DNA of 17,310 bases, taken from NCBI GenBank assembly GCA_003561495.1, contig PWWM01000218.1, positions 1-17,310 of the forward strand, in the 5' to 3' direction. Position 1 is the first letter of the stretch. Each line of letters begins with the position of its first letter. This stretch comes from Gammaproteobacteria bacterium. GTDB taxonomy: Bacteria; Pseudomonadota; Gammaproteobacteria; Xanthomonadales; Wenzhouxiangellaceae. Positions 6,529 through 15,133 of this stretch are shown here, piece after piece. Made by a program: the position numbers and the translations under genes. The notes beneath the pieces were generated by a model. It did not search any database, had not been told where the DNA came from, and saw only the letters and a program-made list of their open reading frames with translations.

Positions 6529-7795
6529 GGGCTCGGTGGCCTATATCGGCGCGGAAGAAGGCGTTTTCGAAGCCGATGAAGGCCAGGGACTTGAGCGCCT
6601 CGGCGCGGGCGGCGGCGACATCGTCACCCAGCGCAGTCACGCACATTACACGGCCGCCACTGGTGACCACTTGTCCGGCGTCATCCAGGGCGGTGCCGGC
6701 ATGAAAGACCTTGACGTGGTCGGGAAAACTCTGTTCCAGGCCGGTGATTGGTTTACCCTTGGCGTAGCTGCCCGGGTAGCCTCCGGCGGCCATGACAATC
6801 CCCAGGGCGGTGCGCTCATCCCAGTCCAACTCAACCTTGTCGATGTCACCGGCCATTACCTTGAGCACGGTGGCGACCAGGTCGGATTTCAGGCGCATCA
6901 GGATCGGCTGGGTTTCCGGGTCGCCGAAGCGCACATTGAATTCCAGCACCTTGGGCCCGCTGGGGGTCAGCATCATCCCGGCATACAGAAAGCCGGTGAA
7001 AGGATGACCATCGGCCTGCATGCCGGCCAGGGTCGGCGCAATGACTTCATCGACGATGCGCTCATGGGTGGCCTGATCGATGATCGGCGCGGGTGAGTAG
7101 GCACCCATGCCGCCGGTGTTCGGACCGCCGTCGCCTTCGTCGCGACGCTTGTGGTCCTGGCTGGTGGCCAGCGGCACCATCTGCCCATTGCGTGCGATGA
7201 CAATGAAACTGGCTTCTTCACCGACCAGAAATTCCTCGATCACGACCCGATGCCCGGCCTGGCCAAAGGATTGGCCGGAGAGCATGTCCTCCAGCGTTTC
7301 GCGCGCCTGGTGCTCATCGTCGCAGATCACCACGCCCTTGCCGGCGGCCAGACCGTCGGCCTTGAGCACGACCGGCAGAGTCAATGACTGGATGAATCGA
7401 ACGCCCTCCTCGACCTCCTCGACCACCGCGTAGCCAGCCGTTGGAATGCCATGTCGGGCCATGAATTCCTTGGCAAAGGCCTTGGAGGACTCCAGTCGGG
7501 CCGCATCGGCCGAGGGCCCGAAACATTTCAGCCCGGCCTGTTCGAAGCGATCAACCACGCCGGCCGCCAGCGGCGCTTCGGGCCCGACAATGGTCAGCGC
7601 AACCGACTCACGACGAGCCAGTTCAAGCAGGCCATCAAGATCCTCGGCGCCGACATCCACATTGCGCACGCCTTTCTCTGTGGCCGTTCCGGCATTGCCT
7701 GGCGCGACCAGCACCTCGTCGACCAACGCCGATTGCGCACACTTCCAGGCCAGCGCATGCTCGCGCCCACCACTACCGATGATGAGGATTTTCAT
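6512..7795 (-). CDS. purD: Phosphoribosylamine-glycine ligase PurD
   Basis: PurD joins phosphoribosylamine and glycine with ATP to give GAR, the second step of de novo purine synthesis, in the cytosol. The 427 residues match the family. Visible are the N-terminal GSGGREHA loop (7-14), the ATP-grasp segments LKADGLAAGKGVV (about 144-156) and EEFLVGEEASF (about 187-197), SQDHKRRDEGDGGPNTGGMG (212-231) and the metal-binding EFNVRFGDPETQ (285-296). The start MKILIIGSGG is standard. The last codons (ALAPES-stop) lie in the heptamer repeat, so the extreme C-terminus is repeat-encoded. It follows purH by 116 nt and precedes uvrD by 24 nt on the same strand. The fis-purH-purD order is familiar in gammaproteobacteria. 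Confidence 0.97.
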   Translation of the reverse strand: MKILIIGSGGREHALAWKCAQSALVDEVLVAPGNAGTATEKGVRNVDVGAEDLDGLLELARRESVALTIVGPEAPLAAGVVDRFEQAGLKCFGPSADAARLESSKAFAKEFMARHGIPTAGYAVVEEVEEGVRFIQSLTLPVVLKADGLAAGKGVVICDDEHQARETLEDMLSGQSFGQAGHRVVIEEFLVGEEASFIVIARNGQMVPLATSQDHKRRDEGDGGPNTGGMGAYSPAPIIDQATHERIVDEVIAPTLAGMQADGHPFTGFLYAGMMLTPSGPKVLEFNVRFGDPETQPILMRLKSDLVATVLKVMAGDIDKVELDWDERTALGIVMAAGGYPGSYAKGKPITGLEQSFPDHVKVFHAGTALDDAGQVVTSGGRVMCVTALGDDVAAARAEALKSLAFIGFENAFFRADIGHRALAPES

Positions 7796-7829
7796 TGGGG
7801 GAGGCTTCGACTGGGTTTTGCCAGACGTT

Positions 7830-7835
7830 ATTGTA
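7830..7835 (-). promoter_or_regulatory. Possible -10 element of a purD promoter
   Basis: TACAAT on the minus strand, which would place the RNA start near 7823, about 28 nt before the purD ATG. No good -35 is visible 16-18 nt upstream, so this is weak; purD may simply be read through from purH. Confidence 0.25.
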
Positions 7836-7873
7836 CCGTGGCTTCGACGGGTTGCCGCAGACTCCTTTCGGCC

Positions 7874-7901
7874 TCCGTCTCCCGTCTTCCGTCTCCCGTC
7901 T
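7874..7901 (-). repeat. Heptameric tandem repeat, site C (AGACGGR)
   Basis: Four exact 7-nt units on the minus strand: AGACGGG, AGACGGA, AGACGGG, AGACGGA, alternating in the last base, with degenerate units either side. They lie in the 116-nt purH-purD spacer, purine-rich on the coding strand of both genes. Confidence 0.85.
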
Positions 7902-7904
7902 CCC

Positions 7905-7924
7905 CTTCCGCCTAATGGCGGAAG
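7905..7924. repeat. 8-bp hairpin spanning the purH stop codon
   Basis: CTTCCGCC (7905-7912) and GGCGGAAG (7917-7924) form a perfect 8-bp stem around the tetraloop TAAT, which contains most of the purH stop. No T-run follows on either strand, so it is not a classical terminator; it could stabilise the purH mRNA end. Confidence 0.6.
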
Positions 7925-9453
7925 TGGCGTTTTCCGGTGAATACCATCGCGATGTCATGCGTATTGCAGGCTTCGATGACTTCTTTATCGCGCATCGAAC
8001 CACCTGGCTGGATGACGGCGCGTACGCCGCGCTCTGCAGCAGCCTCGATGCTGTCGGCAAAGGGGAAAAACGCGTCCGAGGCCATGGCCGCACCATTCAG
8101 TGACAACCCGGCATCCTCGGCCTTCAGGGCGCCGATTCGGGCCGAGTCCACGCGGCTCATCTGCCCGGCGCCGATTCCGATCGTTGCGCCGTCGTTGGCG
8201 TAGACAATGGCGTTGGAGCGCACCATTCGAACCACCTGCCAGGCAAAGCGCAGATCGGCCCGTTCCCGCTCACTGGGCTGGCGCTCAGTCACGACCTTGA
8301 GATCCGGTGTTTGCCAGTCATCGTCGGTTTGCTGAACCAGCCAACCCCCATCAATGGCGCGCAGCTCCAGCTCTGATTCTTTTCCGGGTGGTGGTGTGAT
8401 CACGCGCAGCCTGGGCTTGTCGGCCAGCCTGGCCAGGGCGGCATCACTGACTGAGGGCGCGATGATGACTTCCAGGAACCGCTCCACCAGTTGCCCGGCC
8501 AGCGCCTCGTCCAGTTCGCGGTTGAAAGCAACAATGCCGCCAAAGGCCGAAGTCGGATCGCACGCCAGCGCCTTGTGCCAGGCATCGGTCAGCTCGTTAC
8601 CCACGGCTGCCCCGCTGGGATTGGTGTGTTTGATGATCACGCATGCCGGCTGATTGCCCAAGGATTGCACGCCCGACCATGCGGCGTCGGCATCAAGCAG
8701 GTTGTTGTACGACAGCGCCTTGCCTTGCAGGGGTTCGGTGCCGGCCAAACCGGACGGATCCCGACCGCGCTCGCGGTAAACGCCCGCAGCCTGATGTGGA
8801 TTTTCCCCGTAGCGTAGCGATGCCGCCAGGTCCAGCTGAAGGTTGATCACCGAGGGCAGGGGCGCCTGCTCGGTTTTTGATGCAAGGTACTGGCTGATCT
8901 GTCCATCATAGGCCGCGGTATGGGCGAAGGCCTTGATGGCCAGGCGTTGACGCTCCGGATGGTCAGGCAGTAGCGGCAACCCATCGATGATCCCGTTGTA
9001 ATCCTGTGGGTCGCACAGCACACAGACATCGGCATGGTTCTTGGCGGCCGCCCGCAGCATGGCCGGCCCACCAATGTCGATTTGCTCGATGGCTTCATCA
9101 AGGCGGCAATCGGGTCGGGCGACGGTGGCGGCAAACGGGTAGAGATTGACGATGATCAGATCGATGGGGGCGATGTCGTGTTCGACAAGCACTTCATCGT
9201 CCACGCCTCGTCGGGCCAGGATGCCACCGTGGATTTTCGGATGCAGCGTCTTGACCCGGCCGGCCATGATCTCCGGAAACCCGGTGTGTTCCGAGACCTC
9301 GGTAACCGCGATTCCGGCTTCCTCGATGGTCCGGGCGGTGCCGCCGGTGGAAAGGATCTGAAAATCGTGCTCGTTCAGTGCGCGAGCCAGTTCGATCAGC
9401 CCGGTCTTGTCCGACACGCTGATCAGTGCCGAACGCTTGCCTGCCTGCTTCAT
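7912..9453 (-). CDS. purH: Bifunctional AICAR formyltransferase / IMP cyclohydrolase PurH
   Basis: PurH performs the last two steps to IMP: formyl transfer to AICAR from 10-formyl-tetrahydrofolate, then cyclisation. The 513 residues cover both domains. The N-terminal cyclohydrolase shows SVSDKTG (12-18), LSTGGTA (34-40) and GRVKTLHPKIHGG (65-77). The C-terminal transformylase shows LRYGENPHQ (213-221), the catalytic KHTNPSG (K275, H276), SDAFFPFADS and the closing MVFTGKRHFRH. The ATG shares ATGA with the fis stop, indicating translational coupling, and its own Shine-Dalgarno is weak. A perfect hairpin spans the stop codon. The identification is unambiguous. Confidence 0.97.
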   Translation of the reverse strand: MKQAGKRSALISVSDKTGLIELARALNEHDFQILSTGGTARTIEEAGIAVTEVSEHTGFPEIMAGRVKTLHPKIHGGILARRGVDDEVLVEHDIAPIDLIIVNLYPFAATVARPDCRLDEAIEQIDIGGPAMLRAAAKNHADVCVLCDPQDYNGIIDGLPLLPDHPERQRLAIKAFAHTAAYDGQISQYLASKTEQAPLPSVINLQLDLAASLRYGENPHQAAGVYRERGRDPSGLAGTEPLQGKALSYNNLLDADAAWSGVQSLGNQPACVIIKHTNPSGAAVGNELTDAWHKALACDPTSAFGGIVAFNRELDEALAGQLVERFLEVIIAPSVSDAALARLADKPRLRVITPPPGKESELELRAIDGGWLVQQTDDDWQTPDLKVVTERQPSERERADLRFAWQVVRMVRSNAIVYANDGATIGIGAGQMSRVDSARIGALKAEDAGLSLNGAAMASDAFFPFADSIEAAAERGVRAVIQPGGSMRDKEVIEACNTHDIAMVFTGKRHFRH

Positions 9454-9722
9454 GTTGAATGATCGCTCTGTCCGTTGAGCTTGTAGCGCTGGATTCGATT
9501 GCGCAGCGTGGCGCGGGTAATGCCGAGAATTTCGGCTGCCCGTGACTGGTTGCCGCCGGTGTGGTCGAGCACGGTGCGAATCAATGGCCGTTCCACTTCG
9601 GCCAAGATCACCTGGTAGAGATTGTCCGGCGGGGTCGAACCCATGTCATCCAGGTACTGATTGACCACCCCTTGCACGAATTCGTGAAGGCAGGTTCCGG
9701 ATGGTTTCGGGCCGGGAGTCAA
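9450..9722 (-). CDS. fis: Nucleoid-associated regulator Fis
   Basis: Fis is a small dimeric DNA-bending protein that activates rRNA and tRNA promoters and shapes the nucleoid. The C-terminal helix-turn-helix is clear: GGNQSRAAEILGITRATLRNRIQRYKL. The core before it (NLYQVILAEVERPLIRTVLDHT) matches the Fis dimerisation helices. I chose the TTG at 9722-9720, giving 90 residues, because GAGGG lies 6 nt upstream and the length fits the family. The frame is open to a GTG at 9785 (111 residues), but that extension reads through an inverted repeat and has an atypical Cys-containing sequence. The stop overlaps the purH start by 4 nt. The dusB gene that usually sits upstream of fis is absent here. Confidence 0.9.
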   Translation of the reverse strand: MTPGPKPSGTCLHEFVQGVVNQYLDDMGSTPPDNLYQVILAEVERPLIRTVLDHTGGNQSRAAEILGITRATLRNRIQRYKLNGQSDHST

Positions 9723-9728
9723 GAGTTT

Positions 9729-9733
9729 CCCTC
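9729..9733 (-). promoter_or_regulatory. Shine-Dalgarno supporting a TTG start for fis
   Basis: GAGGG on the minus strand lies 6 nt before TTG 9722-9720. The alternative GTG at 9785 has no comparable site. Confidence 0.6.
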
Positions 9734-9747
9734 GGTACTCATTTCTT

Positions 9748-9782
9748 CTATCGCATGCTACGCAAGTAACGGCATACGATAG
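9748..9782. promoter_or_regulatory. 11-bp dyad in the fis leader, overlapping a possible extended -10
   Basis: CTATCGCATGC (9748-9758) and GCATACGATAG (9772-9782) are inverted arms pairing at 10 of 11 positions around a 13-nt loop; the odd pair is G-U on the minus strand. On the minus strand the upstream arm overlaps TGCTATCGT, which resembles an extended -10 (TGn plus TATCGT). It could be an operator or a leader stem-loop. Fis autoregulation is known in enterics, but this dyad is not an obvious Fis site. Confidence 0.45.
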
Positions 9783-9843
9783 CACAGCTCAACCCTTTCA
9801 AAAGGGCAGGATCAGCCTGAATGATGTGACCGGATGCGAAAAC

Positions 9844-10590
9844 TCAACGCTGGAAGCGAACGTCGAAACCCGACGGGTCGGTAGTGCCCACCACGAACTC
9901 CAGAACCAGCGGGACGACCACGCCCGGCGCCATGCCGCGCTCGATTGCAGCGACATTGTCCAGGTATTCCTCGGGCGCCAGACGCCGGGCGCCAAGGACC
10001 TGCTGGCTGGGGTCGTACAGGCGCACTTCAACAACGGGCCACTGAAGGGCGTCTTCGGAGGGATTGCGCAGGGTGGCGCTGATGATGATGGCATCATCGA
10101 GGCTGGGATGACGATGCATGTCGCGCGAGATAATCTGGATCCATTCGGTGGAGTCGGCGGTCGGTCCTGTGCCGCCGTCGATCAGGCGATTCATCACCGA
10201 GCCCGGCGTTTGCCAATGCAAGAAAATCTGGGCGCCCAGGGTCACGACCAGGGCCAGGGTCGCTGCCTTCCATATCCAGTGAGGCGGCGATGGTGACCCG
10301 GTTGAAGCCAGTCCGTCGAAATCCAGTTCCGGACCTGGCCCCGGCGGCAAGGTCTCCTGGTTGGAAGACCAGGGAAATTCGGCCTGTTCCACGTCGGCTT
10401 CTTCCAGCAGCGGTGGAATGCCGCTGCCGACCAGGGGCGCCTGGTCGCTGCCGGGACGGTCATTGAATAAATGTGAGAGGGCGTTGAAAGTCTTGCCGCA
10501 TTGGCCGCACCGCACGACCCCGGCCGATTCGGCCAGTGCGGTTCCGTTCAGGCCGAATACGGATTGGCAGCCGGGACAGCGGGTATACAT
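9844..10590 (-). CDS. Zinc-ribbon / DUF3426 single-pass membrane protein
   Basis: A 248-residue protein of unknown function. The N-terminus is an MJ0042-type zinc ribbon with C5-x2-C8 and C28-x2-C31 (MYTRCPGCQ ... VRCGQCGK). An acidic, Pro-rich linker follows, then one membrane segment at about 104-126 (WIWKAATLALVVTLGAQIFL), and a C-terminal domain of the DUF3426 type that is probably periplasmic (AIIISATLRNPSEDALQWPVVEVRLYD). In pseudomonads a protein of this kind precedes dusB-fis-purH-purD, consistent with its place here just before fis. Its start follows the upstream DUF4124 gene by 23 nt. The domain assignment is good; the function is unknown. Confidence 0.88.
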   Translation of the reverse strand: MYTRCPGCQSVFGLNGTALAESAGVVRCGQCGKTFNALSHLFNDRPGSDQAPLVGSGIPPLLEEADVEQAEFPWSSNQETLPPGPGPELDFDGLASTGSPSPPHWIWKAATLALVVTLGAQIFLHWQTPGSVMNRLIDGGTGPTADSTEWIQIISRDMHRHPSLDDAIIISATLRNPSEDALQWPVVEVRLYDPSQQVLGARRLAPEEYLDNVAAIERGMAPGVVVPLVLEFVVGTTDPSGFDVRFQR

Positions 10591-10613
10591 TGCGGCCTGC
10601 TATGCCCGCAAGG

Positions 10614-11231
10614 TCATTGTCGTCGGGAGCCGGTGAGCTCGCGAAAACGCTCCAGTTCGGCAGCGTAGTGATTGCGCAAGCCTTCTTCTTCGTCATCGAG
10701 TTCATCGAGTTGCTCGCGCAATTGGGCCATCCGATCCCGAACTGACTGGATATTCTGGCGCATTTGTTCGGAGACGCTACGCCCCTCACGGGATTCTTCG
10801 GCGGCCTGACTGATGAGGTTTTCAAAGCGCTGGGTCGCCTGGTCCAGATCAGCTTGCACCTCGGACCTGCGCGCATTGACGCCGGCGATTCTGGCCTCCA
10901 TGGTCTCCATGATGTCTTCATCCCTCCGATAGGAAGACAGCAGCATGCGATCTCGCGTTTCCCGGCTGCGTTGTTCGGCCTCGATTTCGGCCTCCTGGGC
11001 CATTCGCTCGGCACGCTCGGCGCGCTCTTCGGGGGTCAGCGCCGGAGGCACCCGTTCGCGCACCGTGCCATCGCGACGCAGGCGATCATAGCCGCGGTGG
11101 GCGTGCTCGGCCGGGACGGCATGGCCATAGTGAACTTCACCGTTTTCATCCACCCAGCGGTACACCGTCTGGGCCATGGCGACGCTGGTCACCAGCGTGG
11201 CCAAAAACAGGCAGGCAATTCGATTCATCAT
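10614..11231 (-). CDS. Secreted DUF4124-domain protein with coiled coil
   Basis: A 205-residue protein. A signal peptide (MMNRIACLFLATLVTSVAMA, predicted cleavage after A20) precedes a short DUF4124 domain recognisable by TVYRWVDENGEVHYGHAVP (about 22-40). The rest, about 66-200, is highly charged and helix-forming (PEERAERAERMAQEAEIEAEQ, MAQLREQLDELDDEEEGL), most likely a periplasmic coiled coil. DUF4124 proteins are common in gammaproteobacteria and have no settled function. The start lies 6 nt past the pyrE stop, so the two are probably cotranscribed. A second ATG follows immediately and could be the real start. Confidence 0.85.
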   Translation of the reverse strand: MMNRIACLFLATLVTSVAMAQTVYRWVDENGEVHYGHAVPAEHAHRGYDRLRRDGTVRERVPPALTPEERAERAERMAQEAEIEAEQRSRETRDRMLLSSYRRDEDIMETMEARIAGVNARRSEVQADLDQATQRFENLISQAAEESREGRSVSEQMRQNIQSVRDRMAQLREQLDELDDEEEGLRNHYAAELERFRELTGSRRQ

Positions 11232-11237
11232 GCCCGG

Positions 11238-11882
11238 TCAGACTCCGTACCTTGTTTGATAGTTCAGCATGGCTTCCAGGTCGGCACTGTCTGGGGAGCG
11301 CTCCTTCAACCAGCTGACGAGATCGGCCAGGCCCGCCACGCTGATGACCTCCAGACCGTTGTCGCGAACACATTGCACCGCGGATCGATCCTGGTCGCGG
11401 CCGCGTTCCTGACGATCCAGCGCAATCGCCACGGCCGCCGGTGTGGCGCCATGTTCGGTGATCAGGCGACGCGAAAAGTCGACCGATGTGCCGGCCGAGA
11501 TGACATCGTCAACAATCAACACCCGGCCCGCCAGCGGTGCCCCGACGATCACGCCCCCTTCGCCGTGGTCCTTGGCTTCCTTGCGATCAAAAGCGAATGG
11601 CACATTACGGTCGAAATCCCGATGCAGGCTGATGGCGATTGCCGCAGCCAGCGGAATCCCCTTGTAGGCGGGTCCGAACAACATGTCGAACTCCACGCCG
11701 CTGGCTACGATGGCCCCGGCGTAGCAGCGCGCGAGTGTATCGATGGCCGCGCCATCGTGAAAGGCGCCGGCATTGAAAAAATACGGACTCTCACGCCCGG
11801 ACTTGAGCGTGAACCGGCCGAAGCGCAGGGCCTGGTAGCGCAAAGCCAGGTCGAGAAAATCCTTGGTCCAGGAAGACACCAT
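11238..11882 (-). CDS. pyrE: Orotate phosphoribosyltransferase PyrE
   Basis: PyrE transfers the phosphoribosyl group of PRPP to orotate, giving OMP for PyrF. The 214 residues match the enterobacterial-type enzyme. Visible are FTLKSGRESPYFFN (24-37), the flexible catalytic loop FDRKEAKDHGEGG (98-110) and the PRPP-binding motif VLIVDDVISAGTS (121-133). I used ATG 11882-11880; the next codon is GTG and there is no earlier start that fits the family. No Shine-Dalgarno is evident and a TATACAAT lies 7 nt upstream, so the mRNA may be leaderless. No rph gene or UMP-sensing attenuator precedes it, unlike in E. coli. It is the first gene of the minus-strand block and is divergent from the ABC transporter genes. 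Confidence 0.96.
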   Translation of the reverse strand: MVSSWTKDFLDLALRYQALRFGRFTLKSGRESPYFFNAGAFHDGAAIDTLARCYAGAIVASGVEFDMLFGPAYKGIPLAAAIAISLHRDFDRNVPFAFDRKEAKDHGEGGVIVGAPLAGRVLIVDDVISAGTSVDFSRRLITEHGATPAAVAIALDRQERGRDQDRSAVQCVRDNGLEVISVAGLADLVSWLKERSPDSADLEAMLNYQTRYGV

Positions 11883-11889
11883 GGTGCTG

Positions 11890-11897
11890 ATTGTATA
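11890..11897 (-). promoter_or_regulatory. -10 element of pyrE, possibly giving a leaderless mRNA
   Basis: The minus strand reads TATACAAT, ending 7 nt before the pyrE ATG, so a normally spaced start would fall on or next to that ATG. The -35 candidates at 16-18 nt spacing are poor. It lies in the 107-bp divergent spacer (11883-11989), where I see no clear plus-strand promoter beyond a lone TATGAT near 11949. Confidence 0.4.
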
Positions 11898-11989
11898 GGA
11901 ACCGAAATCGAGTTGAGGCAGCGCAAGCCCGGAGCCTCCTGGATGGGTATGATGACAAGCGGATCAATGGAACAAGGCACTGAAGGGTC

Positions 11990-12715
<726 letters not shown>

Positions 12716-12717
12716 CC

Positions 12718-15081
12718 GTGCTGACGCTGAACCGCAAGCTGTGGCGCGATCTGGCCGTGCTCAAGGGCCAGGTGGCCGCCATTGCCGTGGTCATTGCCGC
12801 CGGGGTCATGGTGTTGATGCTTGCGGTCAGTTCGCTGGATTCGATTCGGCTGTCAATGGAGCGGTTTTACTCCTCTCACCAGTTCGGCGATGTCTATGCC
12901 AGCCTTTCGCGCGCCCCGGATACGCTGGCCGAGCGGCTGGGCGAGATTGCCGGCATCAATCAAGTCGAGACCCGGGTGGTCGCTCCGGTCCGCCTGGAAG
13001 TGGATGGCTTCGATGATCCGGTGCGCGGTCAAATCCTGTCGATTCCCGACGGTCGCCAGCCGGCCCTGAATCGGCTCTATCTGCGCGCGGGCAGTCTGCC
13101 GGAATCCGGTCGTTCGGACCAGGTTGTCATCAGCGAGCCGTTTGCCCAGGCGCACGGGCTTCAGGCCGGAGACCGGCTGCGGGTCATCATCCGCGGGCGC
13201 TACGAGAATCTCTACGTCAGTGGCATCGCCCTGTCGCCGGAATTCGTCTACCAGGTCGCACCCACTGATCTCTTGCCGGATTACGAGCGCTACGCGGTCA
13301 TGTGGATGAACCGGCGCGCCCTGGGCAATGCCTTCGGCATGGACGGCGCATTCAACAGCGTGGTCGCCAGCTTGCAGGCCGATGCCAGCGCCGATGAGGT
13401 CATTGACCGGCTCGATCTCATCCTCGCACCTTACGGCGGGATCGGCGCCCATGATCGCGAAGAGGTGATCTCGCACCGCATGCTGATCGAGGAAATCGCC
13501 CAGCTTCGCGTGATGTCGGTGGTCTTGCCGGCGGTGTTTCTCGGCGTTTCGGCCTTTCTGCTCAGTGTGCTCATGGGGCGTATCATCAACACTCAGCGCC
13601 AGCAGATTGCGGTTATCAAGGCGTTCGGCTATTCGGACGGTGAGCTGGCCTGGCATTACGGCTTGCTGACCGCCATGATCGTGGCGGTCGGGGTGAGTCT
13701 GGGGATCGCTCTGGGACTATGGACCGGCGATGCGATGGCCGCACTGTATGCCGAATATTTTCGTTTTCCCGAAACCGTCACGCGCGTGCAGGGCCGGGTG
13801 GTGCTGCTGGCCGTGCTGGTCACGGCCCTGGCGGCCGGTCTGGGCACGGCCCGTGCAGTCTGGAATGCGGTGCGTCTGCCGCCGGCCGAGGCCATGCGAC
13901 CGCCGGCCCCGGCCGAATTTCACCAGGGCTGGTTCGACCGCACCCGGGCCAGTCGCTGGCTGGCACAGACCACTCGCATTATGCTGCGCAATGTCTCGCG
14001 CACTCGACTGAAAAGCGCTCTGACCATTACCGGCATCGGACTGTCGGCCTCGCTGCTATTGCTGGGTCATTACCAGTTCAATGCGGTCTCTCACATGATC
14101 GACCTGCAATATCGCAAGGTCATGAAGATGGATGTCCATGTCACCTTCATCGAACCGACTTCGGCGCGGGTGTTGACAGAGCTGAAGGCGTTTCCGGGTG
14201 TGGAGTACGTCGAAGGCTATCGCAATGTGCCGGTGCGCTTGCGCCACGGACCGGTAAGCGAGCGCACCAGTATCCAGGGGCTGCCGGACTCACCGCAATT
14301 GCGCGGTCTGATCGATGCTGGTGGCCGGCCGCTGGAGTTGCCCGGTGGTGGTTTGTTCATGACCACATTTCTGGCCGATCAACTCCGTCTGGAGATTGGT
14401 CGGCCGGTGATCGTCGAGATTCTCGAAGGTCACCGGCGCATTCTCGAAATCCCCCTGGCCGGTGTGGTGGACGAGCCGATGGGCTTGAGCGCCTATCTGC
14501 CGCGAGATGAGCTCAATGCCCTGATGCGCGAAGGTCCGGCGGTCAGTGGTGCATGGCTGTTGACCGATGCCGAGGCCCGGCCTGACATCTATGCGCGTCT
14601 GTGGGATGGTGCGCGCGTGGCCGGAATCGGCCTGATCAGCCAGTCCGAGGAAAGTATTCGCGAATACATGGAAGACACGGTGCTGGCGATGATGGCCATC
14701 CTGCTGTTGCTGGCCGGATCGATCACTTTCGCCCTGGTTTACAACAATGCCCGCATCGCCTTTGCCGAGCGCGCGCGCGAACTGGCCACCTTGCGGGTGC
14801 TGGGTTTTTCCCGCGGCCAGGTGGGCTGGGTGTTGATTGGCGAGATTGCACTGTTGACCCTGCTGGCCCTTCCGGTGGGTTGGGCGCTGGGTACATTGTT
14901 TTCCTGGCTGCTCAGCCTGGCCTTCAGCATGGACATGCTGCGGGTGCCGTTTCATGTCACGCACCAGAGCTATGCGTTTGCCGCGGCCGGAGTGATTGCG
15001 GCTTCGTCGTTGTCGGTGGTGTTGATCTTTCGGCGGTTGAAGCGGTTGGATATGGTGGAGGCGTTGAAGGGGGTGGAATGA
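12718..15081 (+). CDS. ABC transporter permease with two FtsX domains
   Basis: A 787-residue inner-membrane protein that appears to be two fused FtsX/MacB-type halves. Each half has one leading membrane helix, a large extracytoplasmic domain and three closing helices. Segments are at about 16-38, then 266-288, 312-338 and 360-382 for the first half, and about 431-453, then 655-680, 703-732 and 751-772 for the second. The FtsX-family signatures AVIKAFGYSDGEL and LATLRVLGFSRGQV follow the second helix of each half. GTG 12718 starts 2 nt after the ATPase stop without a strong Shine-Dalgarno, so coupling is likely. This two-domain form may act with one ATPase dimer as a monomer, unlike single-domain MacB. 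The substrate is unknown. Confidence 0.93.
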   Translation: MLTLNRKLWRDLAVLKGQVAAIAVVIAAGVMVLMLAVSSLDSIRLSMERFYSSHQFGDVYASLSRAPDTLAERLGEIAGINQVETRVVAPVRLEVDGFDDPVRGQILSIPDGRQPALNRLYLRAGSLPESGRSDQVVISEPFAQAHGLQAGDRLRVIIRGRYENLYVSGIALSPEFVYQVAPTDLLPDYERYAVMWMNRRALGNAFGMDGAFNSVVASLQADASADEVIDRLDLILAPYGGIGAHDREEVISHRMLIEEIAQLRVMSVVLPAVFLGVSAFLLSVLMGRIINTQRQQIAVIKAFGYSDGELAWHYGLLTAMIVAVGVSLGIALGLWTGDAMAALYAEYFRFPETVTRVQGRVVLLAVLVTALAAGLGTARAVWNAVRLPPAEAMRPPAPAEFHQGWFDRTRASRWLAQTTRIMLRNVSRTRLKSALTITGIGLSASLLLLGHYQFNAVSHMIDLQYRKVMKMDVHVTFIEPTSARVLTELKAFPGVEYVEGYRNVPVRLRHGPVSERTSIQGLPDSPQLRGLIDAGGRPLELPGGGLFMTTFLADQLRLEIGRPVIVEILEGHRRILEIPLAGVVDEPMGLSAYLPRDELNALMREGPAVSGAWLLTDAEARPDIYARLWDGARVAGIGLISQSEESIREYMEDTVLAMMAILLLLAGSITFALVYNNARIAFAERARELATLRVLGFSRGQVGWVLIGEIALLTLLALPVGWALGTLFSWLLSLAFSMDMLRVPFHVTHQSYAFAAAGVIAASSLSVVLIFRRLKRLDMVEALKGVE

Positions 15082-15109
15082 AGGTGAAAGGTGAAAGGTT
15101 AAAGGAAAT
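15082..15109 (+). repeat. Heptameric tandem repeat, site D (AGGTGAA)
   Basis: Four contiguous 7-nt units start immediately after the permease stop: AGGTGAA, AGGTGAA, AGGTTAA, AGGAAAT. The period is exactly 7, purine-rich on the coding strand. Confidence 0.8.
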
Positions 15110-15133
15110 GTAGGTCGGCCCTACGTGGCCGAC
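15110..15133 (+). repeat. GTAG-type REP-like palindrome
   Basis: The element starts with GTAG and contains GTCGGCC (15114-15120), a CTACGT loop, and GGCCGAC (15127-15133), a perfect 7-bp stem. An overlapping alternative stem pairs GTAGG (15110-15114) with CCTAC (15120-15124). A GTAG head before a GC-rich imperfect palindrome is the layout of gammaproteobacterial REP elements mobilised by RAYT (TnpA-REP) proteins. It may also protect or end the permease mRNA. No U-tract follows. Confidence 0.5.

Noticed and set aside
9793..9806. Short palindrome CCCTTTCAAAAGGG between the DUF3426 gene and fis
   Set aside because: The stem is only 6 bp and A/T-rich in the middle, with no T-run on either strand; too weak to call a terminator or operator.
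12853..13656. Minus-strand ORF of 267 residues inside the permease gene
   Set aside because: It is a shadow of the two-domain permease, which has clear membrane segments and family signatures.
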